Shown piece by piece: positions 1 to 8,920 of a stretch of DNA of 64,000 bases; positions within the stretch are counted from its first letter, which is position 1; each line of letters begins with the position of its first letter. A model generated the notes under the pieces. It was not told where the DNA came from. It worked only from the letters and a program-made list of their open reading frames with translations, and did no database searches. Origin of the DNA: PALSA-555 sp963821325. Its GTDB lineage: Bacteria > Actinomycetota > Acidimicrobiia > IMCC26256 > PALSA-555. The position numbers and the translations under genes are program-made. The stretch lies in assembly GCA_963821325.1 (NCBI GenBank), contig CAWGDC010000006.1, forward strand, positions 682,001 to 746,000, given 5' to 3'.

Positions 1-1441
1 CGAGCAGAACTACCGGTCGACGCAGGCCATCCTCGACGCCGCGAACGCGGTGATCGCCCACAACGCGGCGCGTCGCCCCAAGCATCTCTGGACCGAGCAG
101 ATCGGCGGGGAGCTGCTCACCCAGTACCAGGCGGAGGACGAGCACGACGAGGCGGCGTTCTGCGCCCACGAGGCGCAGCGCCTCACCGACACCGAGCACT
201 ACCGGTACGGCGACCTCGCCATCTTCTACCGCACGAACGCGCAGAGCCGCGTCCTCGAGGAGGCGCTCGTGCGCGGCGGCGTCCCGTACCGCGGTCTACG
301 GCGGCGTGAAGTTCTACGACCGCCGCGAGGTCAAGGACGTCCTCGCCTACCTCCGGGCCCTCGTGAACCCCGACGACGAGGTGTCGTGGAAGCGCATCGT
401 GAACGTCCCCAAGCGCGGCGTCGGGGACACGTCGGTCGGCAAGATCGACGCGTACGCCCACACCGCCGGCCTCACGTTCCGCGACGCGCTCCGTGAGGCC
501 GCGGTCGCCGGGGTCACCGGCAAGGCGCTCGGCGGGATCCAGGACCTCCTCGACCTCGTGACCCTCTTCGAGCGGGCCGCGACCGACGGCATCGCCCCCG
601 CCGCGACGGCCATCCTCGAGCACTCCGGGTACCTCGCCGAGCTCGAGGCGGAACGCTCCATCGAGGCGCAGGGGCGCATCGAGAACCTCGCCGAGCTCGT
701 CGGGGTGTGCCGCGAGTTCGACACCGCGCTCGACGCCGGCGACCTCACCGGCCTGCCCGCCATCGCCGGAGTGGGCACCGGCGACGGCGACGGGCCCGCG
801 GTCGCGCCGACCGGCACGGCCCGCATCGCCGCGTTCCTCGAGGCCGTGTCCCTGATCACCGACCTCGACACCGCCGAAGGCGAGGGGGAGGACCACAGCG
901 CCGTCACCCTCATGACCCTCCACACGGCGAAGGGTCTCGAGTTTCCGGTGGTGTTCCTCGCCGGTCTCGAGGACGGCGTGTTCCCGCACCTGCGCAGCCT
1001 CGGGGACCCCGAGTCGCTCGAGGAGGAGCGACGCCTCTGCTACGTCGGGATCACCCCGCGCGGGAGCGGCTCTACCTGTGCCACGCGTGGCGGCGCACCC
1101 TCTACGGCGCCACCGACTACTACTCGCCCAGCCGGTTCCTCGGCGAGATCCCCGAGGAGCTCGTGCACGCCGTCGGGCAGGACCGCCCCCGCGGCAGCGG
1201 GCTCGGCGCGCACCGCGACGCCGTCGTCGACGCGGCGCTGCGGGCCGGCGCGGACGCCGCCCGCGGCGTCGACCCGGGCTTCCGGGTCGGTGACGACGTG
1301 GTCCACGACACGTTCGGTGAAGGGGTGGTGCTCGACATCGAGGGTCGCGGCGACAGCGCCGAGGCGGTCGTGCGGTTCCGGGAGGCCGGGGAGAAGCGGC
1401 TGCTCCTCGCGTGGGCTCCGCTGCGTCGCCCGAGCGCCTGA
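1..1441 (+). CDS. pcrA: ATP-dependent DNA helicase PcrA/UvrD, C-terminal part (5' truncated by window edge, two frameshifts)
   Basis: Superfamily 1A 3'-5' DNA helicase used in repair and replication-fork maintenance. The window opens inside motif IV (EQNYRST at the first codons). Motif V (MTLHTAKGLEFPVVFLAGL, about 910-970) and the start of motif VI (EEERRLCYVGITR, about 1021-1055) follow, then a C-terminal tail ending RPSA at a TGA. The reading frame is broken twice: an extra G near 294 (PYR then VYGGVKFYDRR) and a missing base near 1055 (GIT then RARERLYL). The two shifts cancel, so the stop lies in the original frame. Both breaks fall inside invariant helicase motifs, which suggests sequence error rather than decay. 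It is followed by sucCD and purNH, as uvrD1 is in mycobacteria. Confidence 0.93.
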
Positions 1442-1456
1442 GCGTCGTCCGACGCG

Positions 1457-1489
1457 CGGGCGGCGGCGACCGTCGGCCGCCGCCGCCCG
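1457..1489. terminator. GC-rich hairpin between convergent pcrA and VOC genes
   Basis: A perfect 12-bp inverted repeat (CGGGCGGCGGCG at 1457-1468 and its complement at 1478-1489) with a 9-nt loop. It lies 15 nt after the pcrA stop and 5 nt before the stop of the convergent VOC gene. There is no clear T-run, but position and stability fit a bidirectional transcription stop. The role is inferred. Confidence 0.5.
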
Positions 1490-1493
1490 AGGA

Positions 1494-2270
1494 CTACGCC
1501 GGGGGGGTGCGCAGCTTGAACTGGGCGCCGGCCGGGTCCGTCACCGTGGCCAGCCGCCCGTAGGGGGTGTCGTCGGGCCCCAGCACCAGCGAGCCGCCGA
1601 GCGCCTGGGCCTTCGCGACCGTGGCGTCGGCGTCGTCGACCTCCCAGTAGATGGACCAGTGCGCGGGCACACCCTCGGGGAGGAAGGCGCTGGCGTCCAT
1701 GATCCCGGCGAGCTCCCCGTCCCCGCTGGGGTCGAGCATCGTCGTGTAGCGAAACTCGTCGGTGTCGCCCACGGTGTTCGTCTCCCAGTGGAACACGGAC
1801 CGGTAGAACGCGACCGCCGCCGCGTGGTCCCGGGTGAACAGCTCGCACCAGCTCGGGGCGCCGTGCTCGTTCAGCACCGTGAAGCCGGGGAACGTCCCGG
1901 GCTGCCAGGCGCCGACCCGCGCGCCGGTCGGGTCGGCGAGCACGGCCTGGGTGCCGAGATCGGCGACGGGCATCGGCGGGTCGACCTGCGCACCATGGGC
2001 TTCGGCGAGCTCGACCGTCTTGGCCATGTCGTCGGTGCAGAGGTAGATGCTCCAGATGTTCTGGGCCGGCTGGTCACCCATGCCGCCCATGCCACCCGCG
2101 GTCGGGATGCCGTCGCGGGTGAACATGAAGTAGCCGCCGAACTCCGCGTTGGGCGCCTGCGCCTCCCAGCCGAGCAGCTCGCCGTAGAAGCGGCGGCTGC
2201 CCTCGACATCGGAGGTCCACAGGTCGGCCCAGCAGGGCGATCCGATCGGGGGGTGGTCACGGGTGGGCAT
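1494..2270 (-). CDS. VOC family protein with two glyoxalase-like domains
   Basis: 258 aa. Two tandem vicinal-oxygen-chelate modules: the first (about residues 10-120) starts PCWADLWTSDVEGSRRFYGE, the second (about 140-255) starts PSWCELFTRDHAAAVAFYR. Each has the FYxxLxGW-type signature and ends in a DPxGAxxxxW/K strand. The overall pattern matches the actinobacterial 27-28 kDa CFP30B-like family (Rv0577-like), whose physiological substrate is not settled. The ATG start is preceded by a GGAG-type sequence. It stands alone and convergent to pcrA. Enzyme class beyond VOC cannot be assigned. Confidence 0.85.
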   Translation of the reverse strand: MPTRDHPPIGSPCWADLWTSDVEGSRRFYGELLGWEAQAPNAEFGGYFMFTRDGIPTAGGMGGMGDQPAQNIWSIYLCTDDMAKTVELAEAHGAQVDPPMPVADLGTQAVLADPTGARVGAWQPGTFPGFTVLNEHGAPSWCELFTRDHAAAVAFYRSVFHWETNTVGDTDEFRYTTMLDPSGDGELAGIMDASAFLPEGVPAHWSIYWEVDDADATVAKAQALGGSLVLGPDDTPYGRLATVTDPAGAQFKLRTPPA

Positions 2271-2415
2271 GGTCGCTCCTCAGGGTCCGGTGGGCGAGGT
2301 TCGCTGGTCAGACGGCGCACCGCCGACGGAATCATCGATACCCCGCGCGGGGGCTGACGTACCGCGAGGATCGGTTGTTGGCCGATGAGTTGGCGCGCCG
2401 GCGTGCGTCCACCCG

Positions 2416-2724
2416 GTGATGGCCCCGCTGCAGCGCTGGTGTCGCGCCACGGTCGTGGAGCCGGACGGCACGGTGTGGGGCGGCGTCGTGCTCGAGGGCT
2501 CGGGCGCCCCGGACCTCGCCGCGGTGGACGCCGTCGCCCGCCTCGCGCGGCGCGCCGCCCGCCGCGGTGCCCGCCTCACCCTGACCGAGGTCTCGTCGGC
2601 GATGCGCGAGCTCCTCGACCTCGCGGCTCTAGGCGTCGAGGTGGTCGGGCAGCCCGAACGCGGGGAACAGCGGCGCGCCGTCCAGGGTCAGGAACGAGTT
2701 GATCGTCGCGACCTTCCCGCCTGA
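2416..2724 (+). CDS. Small conserved-looking protein, convergent with and overlapping the sigma-factor gene
   Basis: Up to 102 aa from GTG 2416 or ATG 2419. The first 75 residues look genuine: a short beta-rich start (WCRATVVEPDGTVWGGVVLEG), then an amphipathic helix (VDAVARLARRAARRGARLTL) and the segment LRELL-like AMRELLDLAALGVEV. This layout resembles the minimal STAS-like (anti-sigma antagonist-like) proteins often found tail-to-tail with ECF sigma genes in Actinobacteria. The last 32 residues (GQPERGEQ...) are encoded by the complement of the sigma gene's 3' end, so the two genes overlap by 96 nt. STAS relationship is from memory of the family and is not proved here. Confidence 0.5.
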   Translation: MMAPLQRWCRATVVEPDGTVWGGVVLEGSGAPDLAAVDAVARLARRAARRGARLTLTEVSSAMRELLDLAALGVEVVGQPERGEQRRAVQGQERVDRRDLPA

Positions 2725-3651
2725 GATCTCGAGCACGACCAGCGCCCACGGGGCGTACCCGCCTGCCGGGTCGCGCCGGTACTGCCCGAACGCCGGGCAG
2801 CCGTTCGCGGACACGGGCAGGAGCCGCGAGCCGCGACAGCCGCTCGGCCCCGGCTGGACCATCCACTCGCCGATGTGGCGCGCCCCCTGCAGCCACATCG
2901 CGAACGGGGGCATCGACTGGACCGCGTCCTCGTGCAGCAGCGTCACGAGCCGCTCGACGTCGTAGCGCTCGAATGCGTCGACGTACCGGTCCAGCAGCGC
3001 GGCGTCGGCGTCGTCCAGGTCGGCGCGGCCCGGCTCCTCGGGCAGGGCGCTCAGCGAGGCGCGGGCCCGCTGCAGCGCGCTGTTCACCGCGGCGGTCGTC
3101 GTGTCGAGGAGCTCGGCTACCTCGGTCACCTGCCAGCGCAGCACCTCGCAGAGGATCAGCGCGGCCCGCTGCCGGGCCGGCAGGTGCTGCAGCGCGGTGA
3201 CGAACGCCAGGCGGATCGACTCGCGGTACTCGGCGACCTCGGCCGGATCCGTGGTCTCGGGCGCGACGCGGGCGTCCGCGATCGGGGTGACCCACGTCGC
3301 CTCCGGCAGCGTCGGACCGAGCCGGGACTCGTCCGGCGGCGACGCCGGCCCGAGCTCCATCGGGCGGGCCCGCCGCTGGACGTGGCGGTGCATGTCGATG
3401 CACACATTCGTGGCGATCCGGTACAGCCACGACCGCACACTGGCGCGACCCTCGAAGTCGTCGGCGTGGCGCCAGGCCCGCACCATCGTCTCCTGGACGG
3501 CATCCTCGGCCTCGAAGCCGGAGCCAAGCATGCGGTAGCAGTAGCCCGTCAGCTCCTTGCGGAAGGACTCCAAGTCGGCGGGCGCCAACGGCGCCGCAGC
3601 GGTCACGGCTCCACATGGTACCGACGGGCGCTCGAGCACGGCTTCGGCCAT
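2629..3651 (-). CDS. ECF-type RNA polymerase sigma factor with C-terminal SnoaL-like domain (SigG/SigJ group)
   Basis: 340 aa. Sigma region 2 occupies about residues 28-95 (ELTGYCYRMLGSGFEAEDAV, then RSWLYRIATNVCIDMHR); region 4 about 165-220 (LPARQRAALILCEVLRWQVTEVAELL, then VNSALQRARA). A long C-terminal extension from about 235 to the end has the SnoaL/NTF2-like pattern (LDRYVDAFERYDVERLVTLLHEDAV). Sigma factors with this architecture usually lack a classical membrane anti-sigma factor and are controlled through the extension; that is family knowledge. No anti-sigma gene is adjacent. The nearest candidate partner is the overlapping convergent ORF at 2416-2724. Confidence 0.9.
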   Translation of the reverse strand: MAEAVLERPSVPCGAVTAAAPLAPADLESFRKELTGYCYRMLGSGFEAEDAVQETMVRAWRHADDFEGRASVRSWLYRIATNVCIDMHRHVQRRARPMELGPASPPDESRLGPTLPEATWVTPIADARVAPETTDPAEVAEYRESIRLAFVTALQHLPARQRAALILCEVLRWQVTEVAELLDTTTAAVNSALQRARASLSALPEEPGRADLDDADAALLDRYVDAFERYDVERLVTLLHEDAVQSMPPFAMWLQGARHIGEWMVQPGPSGCRGSRLLPVSANGCPAFGQYRRDPAGGYAPWALVVLEISGGKVATINSFLTLDGAPLFPAFGLPDHLDA

Positions 3652-3724
3652 CGCCCATCAGACGGGACGAACCGGCCGAACTCATCGGTCCCGGCGAGGG
3701 CGCCGGCGGGCCTGGCCGGGGGGC

Positions 3725-4189
3725 TCAGCTGACCGGGAGCGGCTCCGGCGCGGGGACGACGTGGCGGAAGTCCACGATCACGCCGCCCGCCTCGGCGCCG
3801 CCGAGCGGCAGCGTCAGCTGGTAGCGGTCGAGCTCCCGGCTCACCAGCGCCGCCCCGTGGCAGTCCACGAACGTGTGCTGGTTCGACACCCACTTCACCG
3901 TGCAGGACTGGGTGCCGGGGCGGCGCGCGACCAGCGCGACGAGCTGGTTGTTCTCCAGGTCGACCCAGTAGCCGATGCCCCCGAACGGGTGCGGGTAGTA
4001 GGCGGGACCTTCGCTGTGGACGTTGTTGCGCAGGTCCGCCGCCAACCCGACGTAGATCGGGCCGGGCTTGGGTGTCGCCTGCCCGCCGCCCGTCGAGAAG
4101 AACAGCACGACGGCGAACACCGCGGCGGCGAGGACCACCGCCGCGCCGGTCACGAGCAGCAACGTACGGTCCGACCGTGCGGGGGGCAC
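3725..4189 (-). CDS. Membrane-anchored hypothetical protein, degenerate Rieske-like
   Basis: 154 aa from GTG 4189; an earlier in-frame ATG at 4282 would overlap the divergent gene, so I prefer the short start. One N-terminal membrane helix (LLLVTGAAVVLAAAVFAVVLFF), then an extracytoplasmic domain. The segment LVALVARRPGTQSCTVKW ... FVDCHGA follows the spacing of a Rieske [2Fe-2S] fold. The first C-x-H pair is absent and only the CHG remains, so an intact cluster looks unlikely. It is divergent from the B12-binding gene with about 90 bp between. Function unknown. Confidence 0.6.
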   Translation of the reverse strand: MPPARSDRTLLLVTGAAVVLAAAVFAVVLFFSTGGGQATPKPGPIYVGLAADLRNNVHSEGPAYYPHPFGGIGYWVDLENNQLVALVARRPGTQSCTVKWVSNQHTFVDCHGAALVSRELDRYQLTLPLGGAEAGGVIVDFRHVVPAPEPLPVS

Positions 4190-4280
4190 CCGCCTTGGGT
4201 ACCTGCCGTCGCTTGGCCGGGTCCACTCGGGCCCGCGTAGTGTGGGCGGCGCCGGCTCGCCGTCGCAGCCGAGGGAGACC

Positions 4281-4719
4281 ATGCAGCGGCGCTACCGCGT
4301 CATCATCGCCAAACCCGGCCTCGACGGCCACGATCGCGGCGCCAAGGTCATCGCCCGGGCCCTGCGGGACGCCGGCTTCGAGGTCATCTACACCGGGCTG
4401 TTCCAGACCCCGGAGCAGGTGGTGGCGGCGTGCCTCCAAGAAGACGCCGACGCCGTCGGCCTCTCCATCCTCTCGGGGGCGCACCTCACCCTCTTCCCCC
4501 GGGTCGTCGAGCTCCTCGCCGAGGCGGGTCGCGACGACGTCCTCGTCTTCGGGGGCGGGATCATCCCGCCCGACGACCAGGCGACGCTCGAGGCGGCCGG
4601 CGTCGACCGCGTCTTCACCCCCGGCGCGGCCCTGACCGACATCACCGCGTGGCTCGAGGACACGCTCGACGCCCGCCAGTCCGTGGCGCGCTCGACTCGA
4701 CCGATTCCCAGGAGTCTTC
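4281..4719 (+). CDS. Cobalamin-binding subunit / C-terminal domain protein of methylmalonyl-CoA mutase type (stop not found)
   Basis: About 135-140 aa of recognisable domain. The B12-binding signature is complete: DGHDRG (DxHxxG, about residue 14), SILSGAH (SxL) and FGGGIIPPDD (GG). This matches the small B12 subunit of acyl-CoA mutases, which together with a large TIM-barrel subunit convert methylmalonyl-CoA to succinyl-CoA or isomerise related acyl-CoAs. GAGGGAG-like ribosome binding lies just before the ATG. No stop occurs in frame before sucC; the frame stays open into sucC to 5039. Homology ends near 4690, so a stop was probably lost to an indel or substitution. The end coordinate is set at the sucC start. 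No large subunit is present in the window. Confidence 0.8.
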
Positions 4720-5874
4720 GTGGACCTCTTCGAGTACCAAGGCAAGCAGCTCTTCGCGCGGTACGGCATCCCCGTGTCGCCCGGCGAGCCGGCGCGCACC
4801 GTCGACGAGGCCGTCGCCGCCGCCGACCGGATCGGCTACCCCGTCGTCGTGAAGGCCCAGGTGCATGTCGGCGGACGCGGCAAGGCCGGCGGGATCCAGC
4901 TCGCCGACGACGCGGCCGCGTGCCGGACGCACGCCGACGCCATCCTCGGCATGCACATCAAGGGCCACATCGTGGAGCTCGTCTGGATCGAGCAGGCGAG
5001 CGACATCGCCCGCGAGTACTACGCGTCGTTCACGCTTGACCGCTCCGCGAAGCGTCACCTCGGAATGCTGTCCTCCCAAGGCGGCGTCGAGATCGAGGAG
5101 GTCGCGGCCACGAACCCCGACGCGATCGCCCGGCTCCACGTCGACCCCGTCGAGGGGCTCAGCCCCACCCGGTGCGAGGAGTGGGTGGACGCCGCCGGGC
5201 TCGACCCCGGCGCCCGCGCCGGCGCCATCGAGATCCTCCAGCAGCTCTGGCGCTGCTACGAGGACGCCGACGCCGACCTCGTCGAGGTCAACCCGCTGAT
5301 CCTCACCACCGACGGGCGGGTGCGCGCGCTCGACGCCAAGGTCACCCTCGACGCCAACTCGGTGTTCCGCCACCCCGAGTACGAGGAGTACGAGCAGACC
5401 CAGCCCCGCGACCTCCGCGAGCAGGAGGCCTTCGCGAAGGGCCTCCAGTACGTCGGGCTCGAAGGCACCGTCGGGGTCATCGCCAACGGCGCCGGGCTCG
5501 CCATGAGCACGGTCGACGTCGTCAACGAGGTCGGAGGGAAGCCCGCCAACTTCCTCGACATCGGCGGCGGCGCCAACGCCGACGTGATGGCGAACGCCCT
5601 TGAGGTCATCAACCACGACGCCGACGTCCACGCCATCTTCATCAACATCTTCGGCGGCATCACCAAGGGCGAGGAGGTGGCCACCGGGATCGTGCAGGCC
5701 CTCGACCGGGTCGACATCGCCTCGCCGATCGTCATCCGCCTCGACGGCACGAACGCCGAGGAGGGCCGCGCCATCCTCCAACCCCACCTGTCCGACCGGC
5801 TCCGACTCGAGCCGACGATGCTCGACGCCGCCCGCGCCGTCGTCACCCTGGCGGAGGAGGCGACGCGCCCGTGA
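4720..5874 (+). CDS. sucC: Succinate--CoA ligase [ADP-forming] subunit beta
   Basis: 384 aa, full length for the family. N-terminal ATP-grasp (MDLFEYQGKQLFARYGIPVS; VKAQVHVGGRGKAGG) and C-terminal CoA-ligase domain (FLDIGGGANADVM; FINIFGGITKGEEVA). With SucD it interconverts succinyl-CoA plus ADP/phosphate and succinate plus ATP in the TCA cycle. The GTG start is supported by AGGAG seven to eleven bases upstream. It overlaps sucD by four bases (GTGA). Being directly downstream of a mutase B12 subunit, it could also handle succinyl-CoA made from methylmalonyl-CoA. Confidence 0.97.
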   Translation: MDLFEYQGKQLFARYGIPVSPGEPARTVDEAVAAADRIGYPVVVKAQVHVGGRGKAGGIQLADDAAACRTHADAILGMHIKGHIVELVWIEQASDIAREYYASFTLDRSAKRHLGMLSSQGGVEIEEVAATNPDAIARLHVDPVEGLSPTRCEEWVDAAGLDPGARAGAIEILQQLWRCYEDADADLVEVNPLILTTDGRVRALDAKVTLDANSVFRHPEYEEYEQTQPRDLREQEAFAKGLQYVGLEGTVGVIANGAGLAMSTVDVVNEVGGKPANFLDIGGGANADVMANALEVINHDADVHAIFINIFGGITKGEEVATGIVQALDRVDIASPIVIRLDGTNAEEGRAILQPHLSDRLRLEPTMLDAARAVVTLAEEATRP

Positions 5875-6755
5875 GCATCTTCGTCGACGAGCACACCAAG
5901 GTCGTCTACCAGGGCCTCACCGGGTCGCAGGGACGCTTCTACGGCCGGCTCAACCGCGAGTACGGCACCCAGGTCGTCGCCGGCACCAACCCGAAGAAGG
6001 CCGGCACCGACGTCGACGGCATCCCCGTCTTCGCCACCGTCGCGGAGGCGGTGCGCGCCACGGGCGCCACCGCGTCGTGCGTGTTCATCCCCGCGGCCGG
6101 GGTGAAGGACGCCGTCCTCGACGCCGCGACCGGCGGCGTCGAGTTCATCGTCGTGATCACCGAAGGCGTCCCCATGCACGACGAGGCCTGGTTCTTCAAC
6201 GAGCTGCGGCGCGACCACCCGCAGGTGCGGCTCCTCGGCCCGAACTGCCCGGGGATCATCAGCCCCGGCCGCTGCAACATCGGCATCACCGCCGGGCACA
6301 TCGCCAAGGCCGGCGGGCCCGTCGGGATCGTCAGCCGCTCCGGGACCCTCACCTACCAGGCGCTCTACGAGCTCCGCCAGCAAGACATCGGCGTGACGAC
6401 CTGCGTCGGGATCGGCGGCGACCCGGTGCCCGGCACCAGCTTCATCGACTGCCTGCAGGCCTTCGAGGCCGACCCCGACACCCGCGCGGTGATGATGATC
6501 GGCGAGATCGGCGGGTCCGCCGAGGAGGAAGCCGCCGAGTACATCAAGGCCGAGATGAGCAAGCCAGTCGTCGCCTACATCGCGGGAGTCACCGCGCCCG
6601 CCGGGAAGAAGATGGGCCACGCCGGCGCGATCGTCTCGGGGGGGAAAGGCACCGCGCAGGCCAAGATCGACGCGCTGCGCGACGCCGGCGCGCAGGTCGG
6701 CATGAACCCGACCGCGGCCGGGGCGCTGATGGTCGACGTCGTCGCCGGCTTCTGA
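5871..6755 (+). CDS. sucD: Succinate--CoA ligase subunit alpha
   Basis: 294 aa, usual length. The CoA-binding Rossmann domain comes first (VVYQGLTGSQGRFYG), then the ligase domain with GPNCPGIISPG and the catalytic phosphohistidine in KMGHAGAIVSGGKGTAQAK near residue 250. Its GTG start overlaps the sucC stop (GTGA), so the two subunits are translationally coupled and made in equal amounts. No defects seen. Confidence 0.97.
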   Translation: MSIFVDEHTKVVYQGLTGSQGRFYGRLNREYGTQVVAGTNPKKAGTDVDGIPVFATVAEAVRATGATASCVFIPAAGVKDAVLDAATGGVEFIVVITEGVPMHDEAWFFNELRRDHPQVRLLGPNCPGIISPGRCNIGITAGHIAKAGGPVGIVSRSGTLTYQALYELRQQDIGVTTCVGIGGDPVPGTSFIDCLQAFEADPDTRAVMMIGEIGGSAEEEAAEYIKAEMSKPVVAYIAGVTAPAGKKMGHAGAIVSGGKGTAQAKIDALRDAGAQVGMNPTAAGALMVDVVAGF

Positions 6756-6779
6756 GCAGCGACGCGTAGGCTGACCACG

Positions 6780-7130
6780 GTGACGAACCTCCCGCCTCCG
6801 CCCGCGGCACCGCCGCCCGCCGCACCACCACCGCCCCCACCGCCGGCGGGCGGGTGGTACGCGCCAACGCCGGGCGCGCAGCCGACCACGACGAACGGGT
6901 TCGCGGTCGCCTCGCTCGTCCTCGGCATCGCGGTGCTCTGCACCGGGATCATCGGCGGGATCCTCGCCGTGATCTTCGGCAACCTGGCGCTCAGCCGCAT
7001 CGCCGAGTCCGCCGGCCGCCAGCGGGGCCGCGGGCTCGCGATCGCCGGCATCGTGCTCGGCTGGATCGGCATCGGGCTGACCGCGATCGCGGCCATCGCC
7101 TGGCTGGTCTACGGGATCACGAACCTCTAA
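6780..7130 (+). CDS. DUF4190-type membrane protein with proline-rich N terminus
   Basis: 116 aa from GTG 6780. The first 30 residues are almost all Pro and Ala, then a GWYAP motif. Two membrane helices follow (FAVASLVLGIAVLCTGIIGG and GLAIAGIVLGWIGIGLTAI) separated by NLALSRIAESAGRQRGRG. This is the common actinobacterial DUF4190 hairpin whose function is unknown. It follows sucD by 24 bp and its stop overlaps the stop of the convergent membrane protein gene by 3-4 bases. Confidence 0.75.
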   Translation: MTNLPPPPAAPPPAAPPPPPPPAGGWYAPTPGAQPTTTNGFAVASLVLGIAVLCTGIIGGILAVIFGNLALSRIAESAGRQRGRGLAIAGIVLGWIGIGLTAIAAIAWLVYGITNL

Positions 7131-8164
7131 GCGCTCGGCGGCGCGTCACTGTCGGCGGGTTCGTGCAGCATCGGGCCGAGCCCGGTCGCGATCGCGAGCA
7201 GCGCCACCGCGCCCAGCGCGTAGTAGCCGGCGCGGCCGAGGTCATCGGCGGTGGCGTCGAGGAAGATCGCGCTGACGCTCACCACGACGGCGATCACCCC
7301 GATCCACACCGATCCTCGTCGCTTGTTGCCCGTGCCGGCGAGGGCGAGCAGCGCTCCGACCGTCGCGGCGAGCAGCCCGCCGAGCAGCACGCTGTGCTCG
7401 TTCGGCCCCAGCACGGACGCCGCGGCGAACCCCTCGATCGCGCCGACGACGAGGAACGCCACCGCCGCGCCCGTGTACTTGCGTCGGATGAGCACTCCGC
7501 CGATCACGACGAACCCGACCCCGAGGACCAACGCGATGCCGGCCTCGACGTCACCCGTGCGCGTGATCAGGCTGCCGATGTTCTGTCCGATGAACGACGG
7601 GCTGGTGACCGAGGTCTGCGCCGCCGGGTTCGCGGCGATGTCGAACGGCAACAGGACCGGCACCAACGTCTGGGCGTCCACCGCGCCCGGATGGGTGGTC
7701 TCGAACTGCCGGTGCGCCTCGAACTGGATGTAGGAGCACGCGAACAGCAGGAACAGCGCGAGGAACACGGCGCGTCCACGCGTCCAGAGCAGCGAATACA
7801 GCGCGAGGTAGATGAGCGCGCTGAGGAGGTAGACGAGCCGGAACCAGGAGGCGCCCGGCTGGTTGTTGCCGTAGAAGACGAACAGCCAGAACAGCGGGAC
7901 GGTGAACACGAGCGCGACCACCGCCGCGCCGCGTGTCGGGCCGACGACGAACGCCCCCACCCCCAGCGCGACCAGCGCCAGCGCGCCGTTGAGCAGCAGG
8001 GCGGGCAGCGTCGGGTTCACGCTCGTCACCTGGTGGATGAGCTCCTCGACCGCCAGCACCGCGAACGCCCCCGCGCCGGCGCCCAGCACGTGCGCCACGC
8101 CGCTCGGAGGTCGGGTCCGCGCCCGCCAACCGAGATCCAACGCCGATCCGGATGTGTCAGCCAC
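7127..8164 (-). CDS. Polytopic membrane protein, unknown function
   Basis: 345 aa with roughly ten hydrophobic segments, for example VALVFTVPLFWLFVFYG, LVYLLSALIYLALYSLL and AGIALVLGVGFVVIGGVLI. A soluble loop near residues 150-195 (FEAHRQFETTHPGAVDAQ) separates two bundles. I do not recognise a transporter or enzyme motif. It lies in the position where other actinobacteria have multi-span proteins between sucD and purN. The gene is intact. Confidence 0.7.
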   Translation of the reverse strand: MADTSGSALDLGWRARTRPPSGVAHVLGAGAGAFAVLAVEELIHQVTSVNPTLPALLLNGALALVALGVGAFVVGPTRGAAVVALVFTVPLFWLFVFYGNNQPGASWFRLVYLLSALIYLALYSLLWTRGRAVFLALFLLFACSYIQFEAHRQFETTHPGAVDAQTLVPVLLPFDIAANPAAQTSVTSPSFIGQNIGSLITRTGDVEAGIALVLGVGFVVIGGVLIRRKYTGAAVAFLVVGAIEGFAAASVLGPNEHSVLLGGLLAATVGALLALAGTGNKRRGSVWIGVIAVVVSVSAIFLDATADDLGRAGYYALGAVALLAIATGLGPMLHEPADSDAPPSA

Positions 8165-8344
8165 GAGCGCCGCCCCCTGTCGTCACGGTTGGTCGGTCAG
8201 CCTGCCCGACCGCGGCCCGAGGGGCAAGACGATCGACGGCGGACCCTAGCCCGATGTCGCGGGAGAGCCACCCGACGCGGCAGGGCGCCGGCATCATCCT
8301 GCGGAGGTTGACGCCGACGCCCGAACCGAGACCGCCTCGCGGGC

Positions 8345-8801
8345 CTAGGCGTTGCTCTCCTGGAAGTTGAGGAACGCGCCCGCGACCAGCCCGATCGTGG
8401 CCAGCAAGCCGATGAAGATGCCGAACTTGCGGCTCTTGCTGATACCCGTTCCACGCCAACGAGAAGTCCCCGGTACGTTCGGGCCCGCGATGACCTTGAT
8501 GAGCACGAAGAGGAAGGCGACGGCCGCGACGCCGAGCAGGATCTGCGCCAGGGTGACGTTCCCGAACTTGGCGGGGATCTCGACGCCGAGGGCCTTCATC
8601 ACCACGTAGGCCAGCATCACGAGCCCAAGCAACACGGCCAGCAGCGTGATCGTGAAGTGCCACGCGCTCCAAGACACGCTACTGGTCACGAGACCAGCGC
8701 CTGCCGGTGAAACCGAGCCAGTTGAAGAACGAGAAGATGAACAAGACGATCGCGCTGACGCCGATGACCTGGTCGCCTCGGGTCAGCTTGCTGAGATCCA
8801 T
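8345..8801 (-). CDS. Small membrane protein (one frameshift), paralogue of the next gene
   Basis: About 151 aa once one extra base near 8700 is removed; the span is 3n+1. The N-terminal piece, from ATG 8801 with a strong GGAGGG upstream, reads LTRGDQVIGVSAIVLFIFSF then FNWLGFTG. The C-terminal piece continues SSVSWSAWHFTITLLAVLLG and has two further helices. The order (W-L-G, W-S/Y, four helices) matches the neighbouring 8921-9451 protein, so these are tandem paralogues. Function unknown. Confidence 0.65.
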
Positions 8802-8920
8802 GCCGTTTCCCTCCAAGAGGAAGCCGCGCCCAACGGGGCAAGAGCCGTATGCAGCACAGCACGGCGGTTGGGCAAATGCAAGCACTGGACTCGTCGGGAA
8901 CGGCCGCGCCATACGCAGGC

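Noticed and set aside
183..989. Long minus-strand ORF opposite pcrA, plus many similar Arg/Pro- or His/Glu/Gly-rich ORFs throughout
   Set aside because: These are antisense or alternate-frame shadows produced by the extreme GC3 bias; none has domain-like sequence.
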